From Flavobacterium psychrophilum (GTDB lineage Bacteria > Bacteroidota > Bacteroidia > Flavobacteriales > Flavobacteriaceae), in the NCBI GenBank assembly GCA_945897545.1, contig CAMDGJ010000036.1:1-16476 (forward strand): a stretch of 16,476 bases of DNA, in the 5' to 3' direction. Positions 7,670 to 14,524 of this stretch are shown in pieces. The notes under the pieces were generated by a model. The model ran no database searches. It was not told the DNA's origin and saw only the letters and a program-made list of their open reading frames with translations. The stretch's first letter is position 1, and each line of letters starts with the position of its first letter. Both the position numbers and the translations under genes were made by a program.

Positions 7670-8192
7670 AATTATTTTTATAACCTATTTTTTTTCTTGG
7701 TTCTGTATTTTCTTTTTTATCAATTAGTTCATCAAGATAGTTAAAAACGAGTTCAATATTTTGAGTATGATTTGAAAGTTTCTTTTTGATTTCTTCGATT
7801 TCCAACTTCATACTTAATGTATCGGTAAGCATTTCTCTAATTTTAGTAAAAACACGTATAATTTGTATATTGACTTTTATAGCAGTTGGACTGTTAAGGA
7901 CACTCGATAACATTGCAACTCCTTGTTCTGTAAAAGCCAGAGGCATATATCTTGCACCTCCCCAACTTGAGGTGCCAAATTGGCTCCTCAAGTTATCGAA
8001 TTCTTATTTTGTAAGTTCAAACATAAAATCCTCTGGAAACCTTTCCAAATTTCTACGAACCTGTCTTTTTAATTGTTTAGTTTCTACAGCATAAAGTTCC
8101 GATAAATCTTTATCCAACATCACTTTTTGCTTCCGTATCAAGTAAATTTTACTACTTATAATATCATCTGGAATTAGAATCTCATTGCTCAT
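7668..8192 (-). pseudogene. ORF6N-domain protein gene interrupted by an in-frame TAA
   Basis: The frame from ATG 8192 to TAA 7668 would encode about 173 residues but has TAA at codon 63 (complement of 8004-8006). Around it the sequence reads FMFELTK-stop-EFDNLRSQFG; a single G-to-T change of a GAA codon would explain it. The ORF6N domain (about residues 8-95; DDIISSKIYLIRKQKVMLDK, LYAVETKQLKRQVRRN, RFPEDFMFELT, then RYMPLAFTEQGVAMLSSVL) is a phage-type DNA-binding domain found in many Bacteroidetes. The C-terminal half is a probable coiled coil (MKLEIEEIKKKLSNHTQN) ending in KKIGYK. It starts 15 bases after the dapF stop and looks like an accessory insertion. Function as written is doubtful. 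Confidence 0.8.
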
Positions 8193-8207
8193 AATTGTAA
8201 TTCGTTA

Positions 8208-9011
8208 TTAAATCTCAATCACTCCCTTAAAAACAAATTCAGCAGGGCCTTTCAGGAAAACATTGGTAAACCGAGCTTCGTTTTTATCAAAAGAAACTTC
8301 TAATTTTCCGCCTTCTACGTTCAAATGTATGGAAGTTGAATTTGTTTTTCCGGTTGCATTCATAGCAATAGCCGCAGCAGTTGCGCCGGTTCCGCAAGAA
8401 AGCGTTTCGTCTTCAACGCCTCTTTCATAAGTACGAAGCGAAAAAGTATTGGCGTCAATTTGCTTTACAAAATTGATATTGCTTCCTGCTTTTCCGTATA
8501 ATTGACCATATCGAATGGCTGCTCCTTTTTCTTTTATATTGAAGTTTACCAAATCTTCAACCATTTGCACGTGATGTGGTGAACCTGTATTTAGAAACAC
8601 ATAATCTGGTGTAATTTTTATATTGGGAACATCAATCATTTGAAGGGAAACTTGTCCGTTTTTGGCAATTGAGGCGTGATGCAAACCATCTGTAGCAATA
8701 AAAGTACAACTATCGTTAATCACGTTCAGCCTTTTGGCGAAAGCCACTAAACAACGACCGCCATTGCCACACATAGAACTTTGGTTTCCATCGGAATTGT
8801 AATAAACCATTCTGAAATCAGCGGTCATTGCGAGATTCGAAGCAATCCCATCATTTTCCAATAAAATAAGTCCGTCTCCTCCTATTCCGAAACGTCTGTC
8901 GCACAAATGCGCAATGAGTTGAACGTTTTTCTTTGGAAAAAACCCTGACCGATTGTCAATCATCATAAAATCATTCCCCGTTCCTTGATATTTAAAAAAT
9001 TCTATTTGCAT
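8208..9011 (-). CDS. dapF: diaminopimelate epimerase
   Basis: A 267-residue enzyme converting LL- to meso-diaminopimelate, for lysine and peptidoglycan synthesis in the cytoplasm. The two catalytic cysteines are visible: Cys81 in NQSSMCGNGGRC (76-87) and Cys206 in EDETLSCGTGATAAA (200-214). The N-terminus FKYQGTGNDFMMIDNR (6-21) and GIGGDGLIL (42-50) are typical, and the length is normal. ATG 9011 is preferred over the upstream GTG 9032, because homologues start at the QIEFFKYQG segment and the GTG lies at the edge of the promoter -7 element. It heads the leftward run towards mltG. A remnant of a second dapF end lies beyond the ORF6N gene. Confidence 0.97.
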   Translation of the reverse strand: MQIEFFKYQGTGNDFMMIDNRSGFFPKKNVQLIAHLCDRRFGIGGDGLILLENDGIASNLAMTADFRMVYYNSDGNQSSMCGNGGRCLVAFAKRLNVINDSCTFIATDGLHHASIAKNGQVSLQMIDVPNIKITPDYVFLNTGSPHHVQMVEDLVNFNIKEKGAAIRYGQLYGKAGSNINFVKQIDANTFSLRTYERGVEDETLSCGTGATAAAIAMNATGKTNSTSIHLNVEGGKLEVSFDKNEARFTNVFLKGPAEFVFKGVIEI

Positions 9012-9031
9012 TTTAGTTGAATTGTGTTGCA

Positions 9032-9039
9032 CAAAAATA
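9032..9039 (-). promoter_or_regulatory. -7 promoter element for dapF
   Basis: Read leftward, TATTTTTG is an exact match to TAnnTTTG, 20 bases before the dapF ATG. No clear -33 TTG is seen at the proper distance. The leader would be short. Confidence 0.5.
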
Positions 9040-9055
9040 CAAATATTAATGATAC

Positions 9056-9083
9056 GTTAAAGAATGTTAAACGAGCGTTAAAC
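9056..9083 (+). promoter_or_regulatory. three phased GTTAAA[C/G] heptamers, candidate operator
   Basis: GTTAAAG (9056-9062), GTTAAAC (9066-9072) and GTTAAAC (9077-9083) are direct repeats with starts 10 and 11 bases apart, about one helical turn. They lie just upstream of a possible htrA promoter and between divergent dapF and htrA. The 7-bp half-sites with 3-4-bp spacers resemble sites of OmpR/PhoB-type regulators. The regulator is not known. Confidence 0.45.
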
Positions 9084-9089
9084 TTTTTT

Positions 9090-9116
9090 TTTGAAATCGC
9101 AAAATTTATAATTTTA
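9090..9116 (+). promoter_or_regulatory. weak candidate promoter for the HtrA-family protease
   Basis: TTTG at 9090-9093 and TAATTTTA at 9109-9116 (one base off TAnnTTTG) are separated by only 15 bases, shorter than usual. It is placed properly between the heptamer repeats and the ATG at 9147. Confidence 0.3.
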
Positions 9117-9146
9117 CGTTGTAATTTCTTAAATAACTATAAAATT

Positions 9147-10547
9147 ATGAAACGATTTTCAAGCCTATTACTTTTGTCATTGTTAAGCGGAGCTATAACA
9201 CTTGGTTCTTACAAGTTATTATTTGACGACAATGGCTATTTCTCTAAAAACAAAAACGGGGTAGTAACTTTAGCTCCAAATTCCTATGGAAGACAAGTAG
9301 GATTATCTTCAGAAACTCTTGATTTTACTGAAGCAGCCGACAGGACCATTCACACGGTAGTTCACGTAAAAAATGTTTCCCGAAAAAGTATTTCCAATCC
9401 TATTTTAGAATATTTCTACGGCTATAGAGGAGACCAATTGCAGGAGCAAGTGGGAACAGGTTCTGGTGTAATCATTTCTGAAGATGGTTATATCGTAACC
9501 AATAATCACGTCGTAAAAGATGCTTCGGAGATTGAAATCACATTGAACAATAAGAAATCTTATACCGCAAAACTCATTGGAACCGATTCGAAAATGGATA
9601 TTGCCTTATTAAAAATTACTGCCGATGAAAAATTGCCGTACACGGCTTTCGCCAATTCTGATTCGGTTAAAATTGGCGAATGGGTTCTGGCAGTTGGAAA
9701 TCCTTACAATTTAACTTCGACGGTTACAGCAGGAATTATTTCAGCCAAAGCTAGGAATCTAGACACGAGCGGAATTCAATCTTTCATTCAAACTGATGCC
9801 GCCGTAAATCCCGGAAACAGCGGTGGAGCATTAGTAAACACGCGCGGTGAATTAATCGGAATCAACACGATGATCTCCTCGCCTACTGGTAGCTACACGG
9901 GCTATTCCTTTGCGATTCCATCCAACAACGCACGAAAAATAATTGAGGATTTAATGGAATTTGGAAATGTGCAAAGAGGCATTCTTGGGGTAGAAGGAGG
10001 CGAACTGAATGCAAAAGCATCGAAAGAATTGGGAGTAAATGAAACGCAAGGTTTTTACATCAACAAGGTCCAGCAAAAATCTGGCGCCGAAAAAGCAGGT
10101 TTGCAAAAAGGAGACATCATTATCAAATTAGATGGTCAAAACATTGCCACTTTTGCGGATCTTTCGGGCTATATCAACACCAAAAGACCGAATGATAAAG
10201 TAGAAGTTACCTTTATTCGAGACGGAAAAAACAAAATACTTCCGGTCGTTTTAAGTAAAAATGAGTATTTTACTACTGAATTCAAAGGCTTAGAATTAGA
10301 AAATATTAATGCAACCGATAAGAAAAGATTTAGCCTTACCGATGGGGTTAAAATTAAGTCTATTACCAATGAAAACCTAAAACCTTACGAGCAGGATCTT
10401 CTGGGAAATATCATCCTAAGTATTGATAATTTAAAAATTAAAGATATCGAATCAGCATCCAAAATATTGACAAGCAAAGGTGAAAATCAAAGCATTCAAA
10501 TGGAAATGATTAATAAAAGAGCAGAAATTATACGAATTATAATTTAA
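9147..10547 (+). CDS. periplasmic HtrA/DegQ-family serine protease
   Basis: A 466-residue protease/chaperone that degrades damaged envelope proteins. ATG 9147 gives MKRFSSLLLLSLLSGAITLG, a signal peptide or membrane anchor; an upstream in-frame TTG at 9024 would add an unsuited leader and overlap dapF. The trypsin-like domain holds the full triad: His121 in TNNHVVKDA, Asp151 in SKMDIALLKI and Ser225 in NPGNSGGAL. Two PDZ regions follow, about 275-370 (RGILGVEGGEL, AGLQKGDIIIKLDGQ) and a more diverged one about 378-466 (EQDLLGNIILSIDNLKI). The length matches Do-like proteases. It is divergent from dapF, with three heptamer repeats upstream suggesting stress control, and convergent with the Lrp gene. 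DegP and DegQ cannot be told apart here. Confidence 0.95.
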   Translation: MKRFSSLLLLSLLSGAITLGSYKLLFDDNGYFSKNKNGVVTLAPNSYGRQVGLSSETLDFTEAADRTIHTVVHVKNVSRKSISNPILEYFYGYRGDQLQEQVGTGSGVIISEDGYIVTNNHVVKDASEIEITLNNKKSYTAKLIGTDSKMDIALLKITADEKLPYTAFANSDSVKIGEWVLAVGNPYNLTSTVTAGIISAKARNLDTSGIQSFIQTDAAVNPGNSGGALVNTRGELIGINTMISSPTGSYTGYSFAIPSNNARKIIEDLMEFGNVQRGILGVEGGELNAKASKELGVNETQGFYINKVQQKSGAEKAGLQKGDIIIKLDGQNIATFADLSGYINTKRPNDKVEVTFIRDGKNKILPVVLSKNEYFTTEFKGLELENINATDKKRFSLTDGVKIKSITNENLKPYEQDLLGNIILSIDNLKIKDIESASKILTSKGENQSIQMEMINKRAEIIRIII

Positions 10548-10555
10548 AAAAATAA

Positions 10556-10614
10556 ACCGCAAATTCGCAAATTAGTATCAACGATAGAATGTTTCTAATT
10601 TGCGAATTTGTGGT
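10556..10614. repeat. dispersed palindromic repeat, copy 2, likely bidirectional terminator
   Basis: The arms at 10556-10575 (ACCGCAAATTCGCAAATTAG) and 10595-10614 pair over 20 positions with one G-T wobble and a 19-base loop. It lies between the convergent protease and Lrp genes. On the - strand T-rich sequence follows the hairpin (A run 10546-10552), so it may terminate the lrp transcript. It belongs to the same family as 6938-7015 and 15431-15510. Confidence 0.85.
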
Positions 10615-10628
10615 AAATATTTATCCCA

Positions 10629-11087
10629 TTAAATCGGCAAAACGGTCGTACTCTTCACTTCCGATATAATAAAAAAACTGTTAATCAGGGAAACTTCGGG
10701 TAAAATAGATAATTTTTTTTGATGAAAATGATGGTAACTTTCCATATCTGGCAAGACGACTTTGAGCATATAATCAAAAGTTCCTGACACAAAATCACAT
10801 TCCAATACCTCGGGCATATTCATTATTGATTCATTAAATCCTTCCGAAACATCGTGGGTTTGTTTAACTAGAGTAACCTGACAATAAACAGTGAGGTTCA
10901 TACCTAATTTCTTTTTATTCAAAACCGAAACATATTTCTCGATTATGCCTTCTTTTTCTAATCGTTTCACTCGGTCGTGAACTGGTGTGAGCGAAAGATT
11001 TATTTTACCAGCAATATCCTTCAAGGTCAAATGAGCATCTACTTGCAACAGGCGTAATATTTTTTTATCGGTTTCGTCTAAAATCAT
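10629..11087 (-). CDS. Lrp/AsnC-family transcriptional regulator
   Basis: A 152-residue regulator. The N-terminal AsnC-type helix-turn-helix covers about residues 1-60 (LDETDKKILRLLQ, then LTLKDIAGKINLSLTPVHDRVKRLEKEGII). The C-terminal RAM effector-binding and oligomerisation domain spans about 65-150 (VYCQVTLVKQ, LECDFVSGTFDYMLKVVLPD). Such proteins sense amino acids and often control adjacent metabolic genes. It is transcribed divergently from alanine dehydrogenase with a 211-base spacer, so ald is the natural target and alanine a plausible effector; this is inference. An exact 11-bp repeat AATAAATTAAA (11094-11104 and 11107-11117) lies just before its start. Confidence 0.93.
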   Translation of the reverse strand: MILDETDKKILRLLQVDAHLTLKDIAGKINLSLTPVHDRVKRLEKEGIIEKYVSVLNKKKLGMNLTVYCQVTLVKQTHDVSEGFNESIMNMPEVLECDFVSGTFDYMLKVVLPDMESYHHFHQKKLSILPEVSLINSFFIISEVKSTTVLPI

Positions 11088-11253
11088 GGTGCAAATAAAT
11101 TAAATGAATAAATTAAACTTTCCTCACTAGTTTATTTTTCGCTTTGGAAATGTAAAAAGAGTTCTATTCAGAAATATTTTATGTAAAAATAGCAAATAAA
11201 ATGAATATTTACTTAGTTTACAACGATATAGTACAACTATTTTCTTTATATAT

Positions 11254-11261
11254 TACTTTTG
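11254..11261 (+). promoter_or_regulatory. -7 promoter element for ald
   Basis: TACTTTTG matches TAnnTTTG exactly, 37 bases before the ald ATG. No -33 TTG stands at the usual spacing, which would suit a promoter that needs an activator such as the divergent Lrp-type protein. Confidence 0.55.
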
Positions 11262-11298
11262 TAATCTACTATTCTCTAAACAATTAAATTTATTTACT

Positions 11299-12411
11299 AT
11301 GATAATTGGAATCCCAAAAGAAATCAAAAACAACGAAAATCGTGTAGCACTTACTCCTGCAGGTATAGCTGAGTTCAAAAAACAAGGCCATCCAGTATAC
11401 GTTCAAATGGGTGCAGGAGAAAATAGTGGCTTTACAGATGAAGCATACAAAACTGCTGGTGCCAAAATATTACCAACAATCGAAGCTGTTTACAGCATTG
11501 CCGAAATGATAATCAAAGTTAAAGAACCTATAGCTTCTGAATATCCTTTAATCAAAAAAGATCAATTACTATTTACCTATTTCCACTTTGCTTCCTCTGA
11601 ACCATTAACTCACGCAATGATTGAACGCGGAGCAGTTTGTTTAGCATACGAAACCGTTGAAAAAACAGACCGAAGCTTACCATTATTGGTGCCAATGTCA
11701 GAAGTTGCAGGTCGTATGTCGATTCAAGAAGGAGCCAAATATTTAGAAAAACCGTTGAAAGGAAAAGGAATCCTTCTAGGAGGAGTTCCCGGAGTTCCTC
11801 CAGCAAAAGTTTTAGTTTTGGGTGGTGGAATTGTAGGAACACAAGCAGCAAAAATGGCCGCTGGTTTTGGTGCCAGAGTAGTTATTATGGATGTAAGTTT
11901 AGCTCGTTTGCGTCATTTGGCCGATATTATGCCTGCAAATGTAACAACCGTAATGTCTAACCATTACAACATTTGCGAAGCCGTAGCCGAAGCTGATTTG
12001 GTTATTGGTGCCGTTTTAATTCCAGGAACCAAAGCGCCTCACTTGATTACACGTGATATGCTAAAATTGATGAGCCCAGGAACAGTAGTTGTAGATGTAG
12101 CCGTTGACCAAGGTGGTTGTATCGAAACTTGCAAACCTACAACCCACGAAGATCCAACCTTTATCATTGATGATATTGTTCATTATTGCGTAGCCAATAT
12201 GCCGGGAGCCGTTCCTTACACTTCTACCCTAGCCTTGACAAATGCCACTTTGCCTTACGCTTTGCAATTAGCCAACAAAGGTTGGAAAAAAGCCTGCGCC
12301 GATAACGAAGAATTAAAAAAAGGACTTAACGTTGCTAACGGTAAAATTGTCTACAAAGGAGTTTCCGATGCTTGGGGATTGCCGTTTAGTGAGGTAGAAA
12401 GCGTTTTATAA
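11299..12411 (+). CDS. ald: alanine dehydrogenase
   Basis: A 370-residue cytoplasmic enzyme that interconverts L-alanine and pyruvate plus ammonia with NAD. The start MIIGIPKEIKNNENRVALTP with Arg15 is typical. Lys75 (IKVKEP), His96 (YFHFAS) and Asp270 (DVAVDQGGC) are at the positions known for catalysis in this family. The Rossmann motif is VLVLGGGIVGTQAAK (171-185), with the NAD ribose-binding Asp198 after VVIM. NMPGAVPYTSTLALTNATLPY is the usual C-terminal signature. It lies divergent from an Lrp-type regulator and convergent with a permease, and ends before a strong terminator. The set could form an amino-acid use module: import, deamination and control. Confidence 0.97.
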   Translation: MIIGIPKEIKNNENRVALTPAGIAEFKKQGHPVYVQMGAGENSGFTDEAYKTAGAKILPTIEAVYSIAEMIIKVKEPIASEYPLIKKDQLLFTYFHFASSEPLTHAMIERGAVCLAYETVEKTDRSLPLLVPMSEVAGRMSIQEGAKYLEKPLKGKGILLGGVPGVPPAKVLVLGGGIVGTQAAKMAAGFGARVVIMDVSLARLRHLADIMPANVTTVMSNHYNICEAVAEADLVIGAVLIPGTKAPHLITRDMLKLMSPGTVVVDVAVDQGGCIETCKPTTHEDPTFIIDDIVHYCVANMPGAVPYTSTLALTNATLPYALQLANKGWKKACADNEELKKGLNVANGKIVYKGVSDAWGLPFSEVESVL

Positions 12412-12430
12412 TTGTTAATATATTTGAATT

Positions 12431-12545
12431 AAGATTTGAGTATTAAGTATTAAGACTGAAATCTATAAATTAAAATCCGTCTAGTTTTATAACTAGACGG
12501 ATTTTTATTGTCCTGCTAAATCTCAATACTTAATACTCAAATCTT
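12431..12545. repeat. nested inverted repeat around the ald/permease terminator
   Basis: The outer arms, 12431-12454 and 12522-12545, are inverted copies matching at 23 of 24 positions. They enclose the perfect 14-bp hairpin at 12473-12504. The right arm is followed by a further partial copy of its own end (TACTCAAATCT repeated with a 14-base period), so the element runs almost into the permease stop codon. Confidence 0.85.
12473..12506. terminator. strong bidirectional rho-independent terminator
   Basis: AAATCCGTCTAGTT (12473-12486) pairs perfectly with AACTAGACGGATTT (12491-12504) across a TTAT loop. A T run follows on the + strand and an A run precedes it, so it can serve both ald and the convergent permease gene. 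Confidence 0.9.
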
Positions 12546-12556
12546 GATACTCAAAT

Positions 12557-13966
12557 CTACTCCTTTTGTTTTGTCAAATAATAAATTGGAATTCCCGTTA
12601 GCATTATCAAAACTCCCCAACCACAAGTCGAGAATTTAGTCAGCAACAACGAAACGCAAACTGCCGAAGCAATTACAATGTATAATAATGGTAAGAAAGG
12701 ATAACCAAAAGCCTTATATGGTCTTTCAGCATCTGGCATTTTCTTGCGAAGAATGAATATACCATAAATTGTCAAAATGTAAAATATCAATACTATGATG
12801 ATTACGAAATCCAACAAATCGCCATATTTTCCAGTCAAACACAATAGCGAAGCCCAAATACATTGTACCCATAATGCCCAAGCCGGAACGCTAGCGTCAT
12901 TTAGTTCTGCTGCTTTTTTGAGAAACAAACCATCTTTTGCCATAGTATAATAAACTCTGGCTCCCGCCATAATCAATCCGTTATTGCAGGCAAAAGTCGA
13001 AATCATAATCATTACAGCAATAATAATCGTTCCCATATCGCCAAAAGTATATTGGGAAGCCACGACAGCAACTCTATCAGATTTTGCAGTTGCAATTTCG
13101 TCCAAAGGAATCACAGCGAGGTACATCAAATTAGTCAAGACATAAATAATAGTCACTATAAAAGTGCCAAGAAACAAACTTAGCCCCACATTTCGCTTTG
13201 GATTTTTGATTTCGCCAGCAATAAAAGTCACACCAACCCAAGCATCACTAGAAAACAAAGAACCCACCATCGCTGCCGAGATCCCAGTGATTAAAGCTGT
13301 CCCGCCAATTGGCATCCAAGAACCACTATCCAAATTAAAGGAACGAGTATTCCAAGCATCGGCCCAGTTCGCATTCCAAACTTCCGCTTTGGCAGCCAAA
13401 AGGAAACCAAAAACAATCAAACCAAACAAAGACAAAATCTTAATCACCGTCAAAACGGTTTGTAATATTTTGCTGTTTTTCACGCCCCGACTATTGATAT
13501 AAGTCAGTATAATAATGGTAATAATAGAAACGATTTGGGCTGCGTTAAGTTTGAAAGAGCCTATTTCATAAAGAACATTTTCATCGCTTAATGGCGGAAC
13601 TAAATAGGCAGCAAATTTTGAAAAACCTACACCTACTGCAGCAATGGTACCTGTTTGAATTACGGCAAAGAAACTCCAACCATACAGAAAAGCAATCAGT
13701 TTATTATAGGCTTCCTTGAGATAAACATATTGACCGCCCGCTTTGGGAAACATCGCGCTCAACTCGCCATAACTTACGGCAGCAATCATCGTGATTAAAC
13801 CTGAAATAAGCCAAATCATAGTAAGCCATCCTGCAGAACCTACTTGCCTGGCGATATCGGAGCTTACAATAAATATTCCCGAACCTATCATCGAGCCCAC
13901 GACGAGCATCGTTCCGTCTAGTAATCCGAATTCTCTTTTAAAATGTTCTTCTTTGTTGTCTTGCAT
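12557..13966 (-). CDS. APC-superfamily amino-acid permease
   Basis: A 469-residue inner-membrane transporter with roughly a dozen hydrophobic segments. Transmembrane helix 1 has VVGSMIGSGIFIVS (22-35), the unwound GSGIF stretch that binds the substrate amino group in APC transporters. Other typical parts are AVSYGELSAMFPKAGGQYVYLKEAY (about 63-87), FIAGEIKNPKRNVG and, late, RKKMPDAERPYKAFGYPFLP, which is common in LAT-like members. The substrate cannot be read from the sequence. Position next to ald suggests a neutral amino acid such as alanine, as inference only. The ATG at 13966 is clear. A near-consensus TATCTTTA lies upstream at 14003-14010 on the - strand, possibly its promoter. Confidence 0.93.
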   Translation of the reverse strand: MQDNKEEHFKREFGLLDGTMLVVGSMIGSGIFIVSSDIARQVGSAGWLTMIWLISGLITMIAAVSYGELSAMFPKAGGQYVYLKEAYNKLIAFLYGWSFFAVIQTGTIAAVGVGFSKFAAYLVPPLSDENVLYEIGSFKLNAAQIVSIITIIILTYINSRGVKNSKILQTVLTVIKILSLFGLIVFGFLLAAKAEVWNANWADAWNTRSFNLDSGSWMPIGGTALITGISAAMVGSLFSSDAWVGVTFIAGEIKNPKRNVGLSLFLGTFIVTIIYVLTNLMYLAVIPLDEIATAKSDRVAVVASQYTFGDMGTIIIAVMIMISTFACNNGLIMAGARVYYTMAKDGLFLKKAAELNDASVPAWALWVQCIWASLLCLTGKYGDLLDFVIIIVLIFYILTIYGIFILRKKMPDAERPYKAFGYPFLPLLYIVIASAVCVSLLLTKFSTCGWGVLIMLTGIPIYYLTKQKE

Positions 13967-14206
13967 ATTATTTTGGGTTTTGGGTATTTGGTTTTAGTTG
14001 GCTAAAGATATACTTTTTTTAGAAATAGCCTAAAAGTTGATTTTTAAATTGTAAAATTAGTTTTTGATGAACTGTTAGTATTAATTCCTACTTTTACAAT
14101 AAGAAAAAGATGATGATTATCAGACAAAGCTTACCAAATAGGGGTGGATTGCGATGATTTAGTCTGGCTAGTCTTTAAGTTAACAGCTATATTAAACAAA
14201 AACCCC
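13967..14206. other. gene-free spacer with no recognisable coding sequence
   Basis: This is the left part of the 558-base gap between the permease and the sulfurtransferase. It is AT-rich. It holds a candidate - strand promoter element near 14003-14010. A 15-codon ORF (ATG 14110 on the + strand) is preceded by TACTTTTA, near the promoter consensus; it may be the remains of a lost gene, but I do not recognise it. Confidence 0.4.
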
Positions 14207-14269
14207 GCTAGCGCGAGCCTCTAGCTCGTTCCTAAAAACAAAAGCTTTACAATATTAAAAATAAATTGG
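14207..14269. repeat. REP-like palindromic unit, copy A
   Basis: It begins GCTAGCGCGAGCCTCTAGCTCG and continues through an ACAAAAGC segment and an AT-rich tail to AATAAATTGG. The core hairpin is CGAGC/GCTCG with loop CTCTA, which is TAGAG on the other strand. Copies B and C follow in the same orientation. Confidence 0.85.
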
Positions 14270-14293
14270 ATTAAGCACGAGCGGGACCCACAA

Positions 14294-14357
14294 GCTAGCG
14301 CGAGCTTCTAGCTCGTGCCCACAAACAAAAGCAATAAAACAATAAAAATAAAATATG
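14294..14357. repeat. REP-like palindromic unit, copy B
   Basis: The hairpin is GCGCGAGC-TTCTA-GCTCGTGC, 8 bp with one G-T wobble, followed by the same ACAAACAAAAGC segment and AT-rich tail as copy A. The preceding GCACGAGC (14275-14282) could pair instead with the GCTCGTGC arm. Confidence 0.85.
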
Positions 14358-14420
14358 ATTATTCACGAGCTGGGAATGGGAACAATATTTTAATAGTTAC
14401 GGAAAATTAAAGGTTGCCCC

Positions 14421-14480
14421 AAGCGCGAGCTTCTAGCTCGTGCCACAAACAAAAGCACTAAAAAAATAAAAATAAATCGG
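14421..14480. repeat. REP-like palindromic unit, copy C
   Basis: It has the same hairpin as copy B (core at 14423-14443), the same ACAAACAAAAGC segment and an AATAAATCGG tail like that of copy A. It is followed by GAGCGT-C-ACGCTC (14490-14502), a short separate palindrome ending about 20 bases before the sulfurtransferase start. Confidence 0.85.
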
Positions 14481-14524
14481 AATAGGCAAGAGCGTCACGC
14501 TCACCAGTAATAAATTAATCTAAA

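Noticed and set aside
9012..9032. Longer dapF from GTG 9032
   Set aside because: The extra seven residues are not family-like and the GTG touches the -7 promoter element; ATG 9011 gives the usual N-terminus.
9024..9146. N-terminal extension of the HtrA protease from a TTG at 9024
   Set aside because: It overlaps the dapF 5' region and both promoter areas; ATG 9147 starts a clean signal sequence.
11573..11851. Antisense open frame within ald, and similar frames opposite other genes
   Set aside because: They are mirror frames of well-supported genes, with no family features or start signals of their own.
14110..14157. Small peptide gene of 15 codons
   Set aside because: It is too short, resembles no known peptide, and has only a one-mismatch promoter element as support.
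14207..14505. CRISPR array or tRNA-like genes
   Set aside because: The units are palindromic with AT-rich tails at irregular distances; no cloverleaf or repeat-spacer pattern exists.
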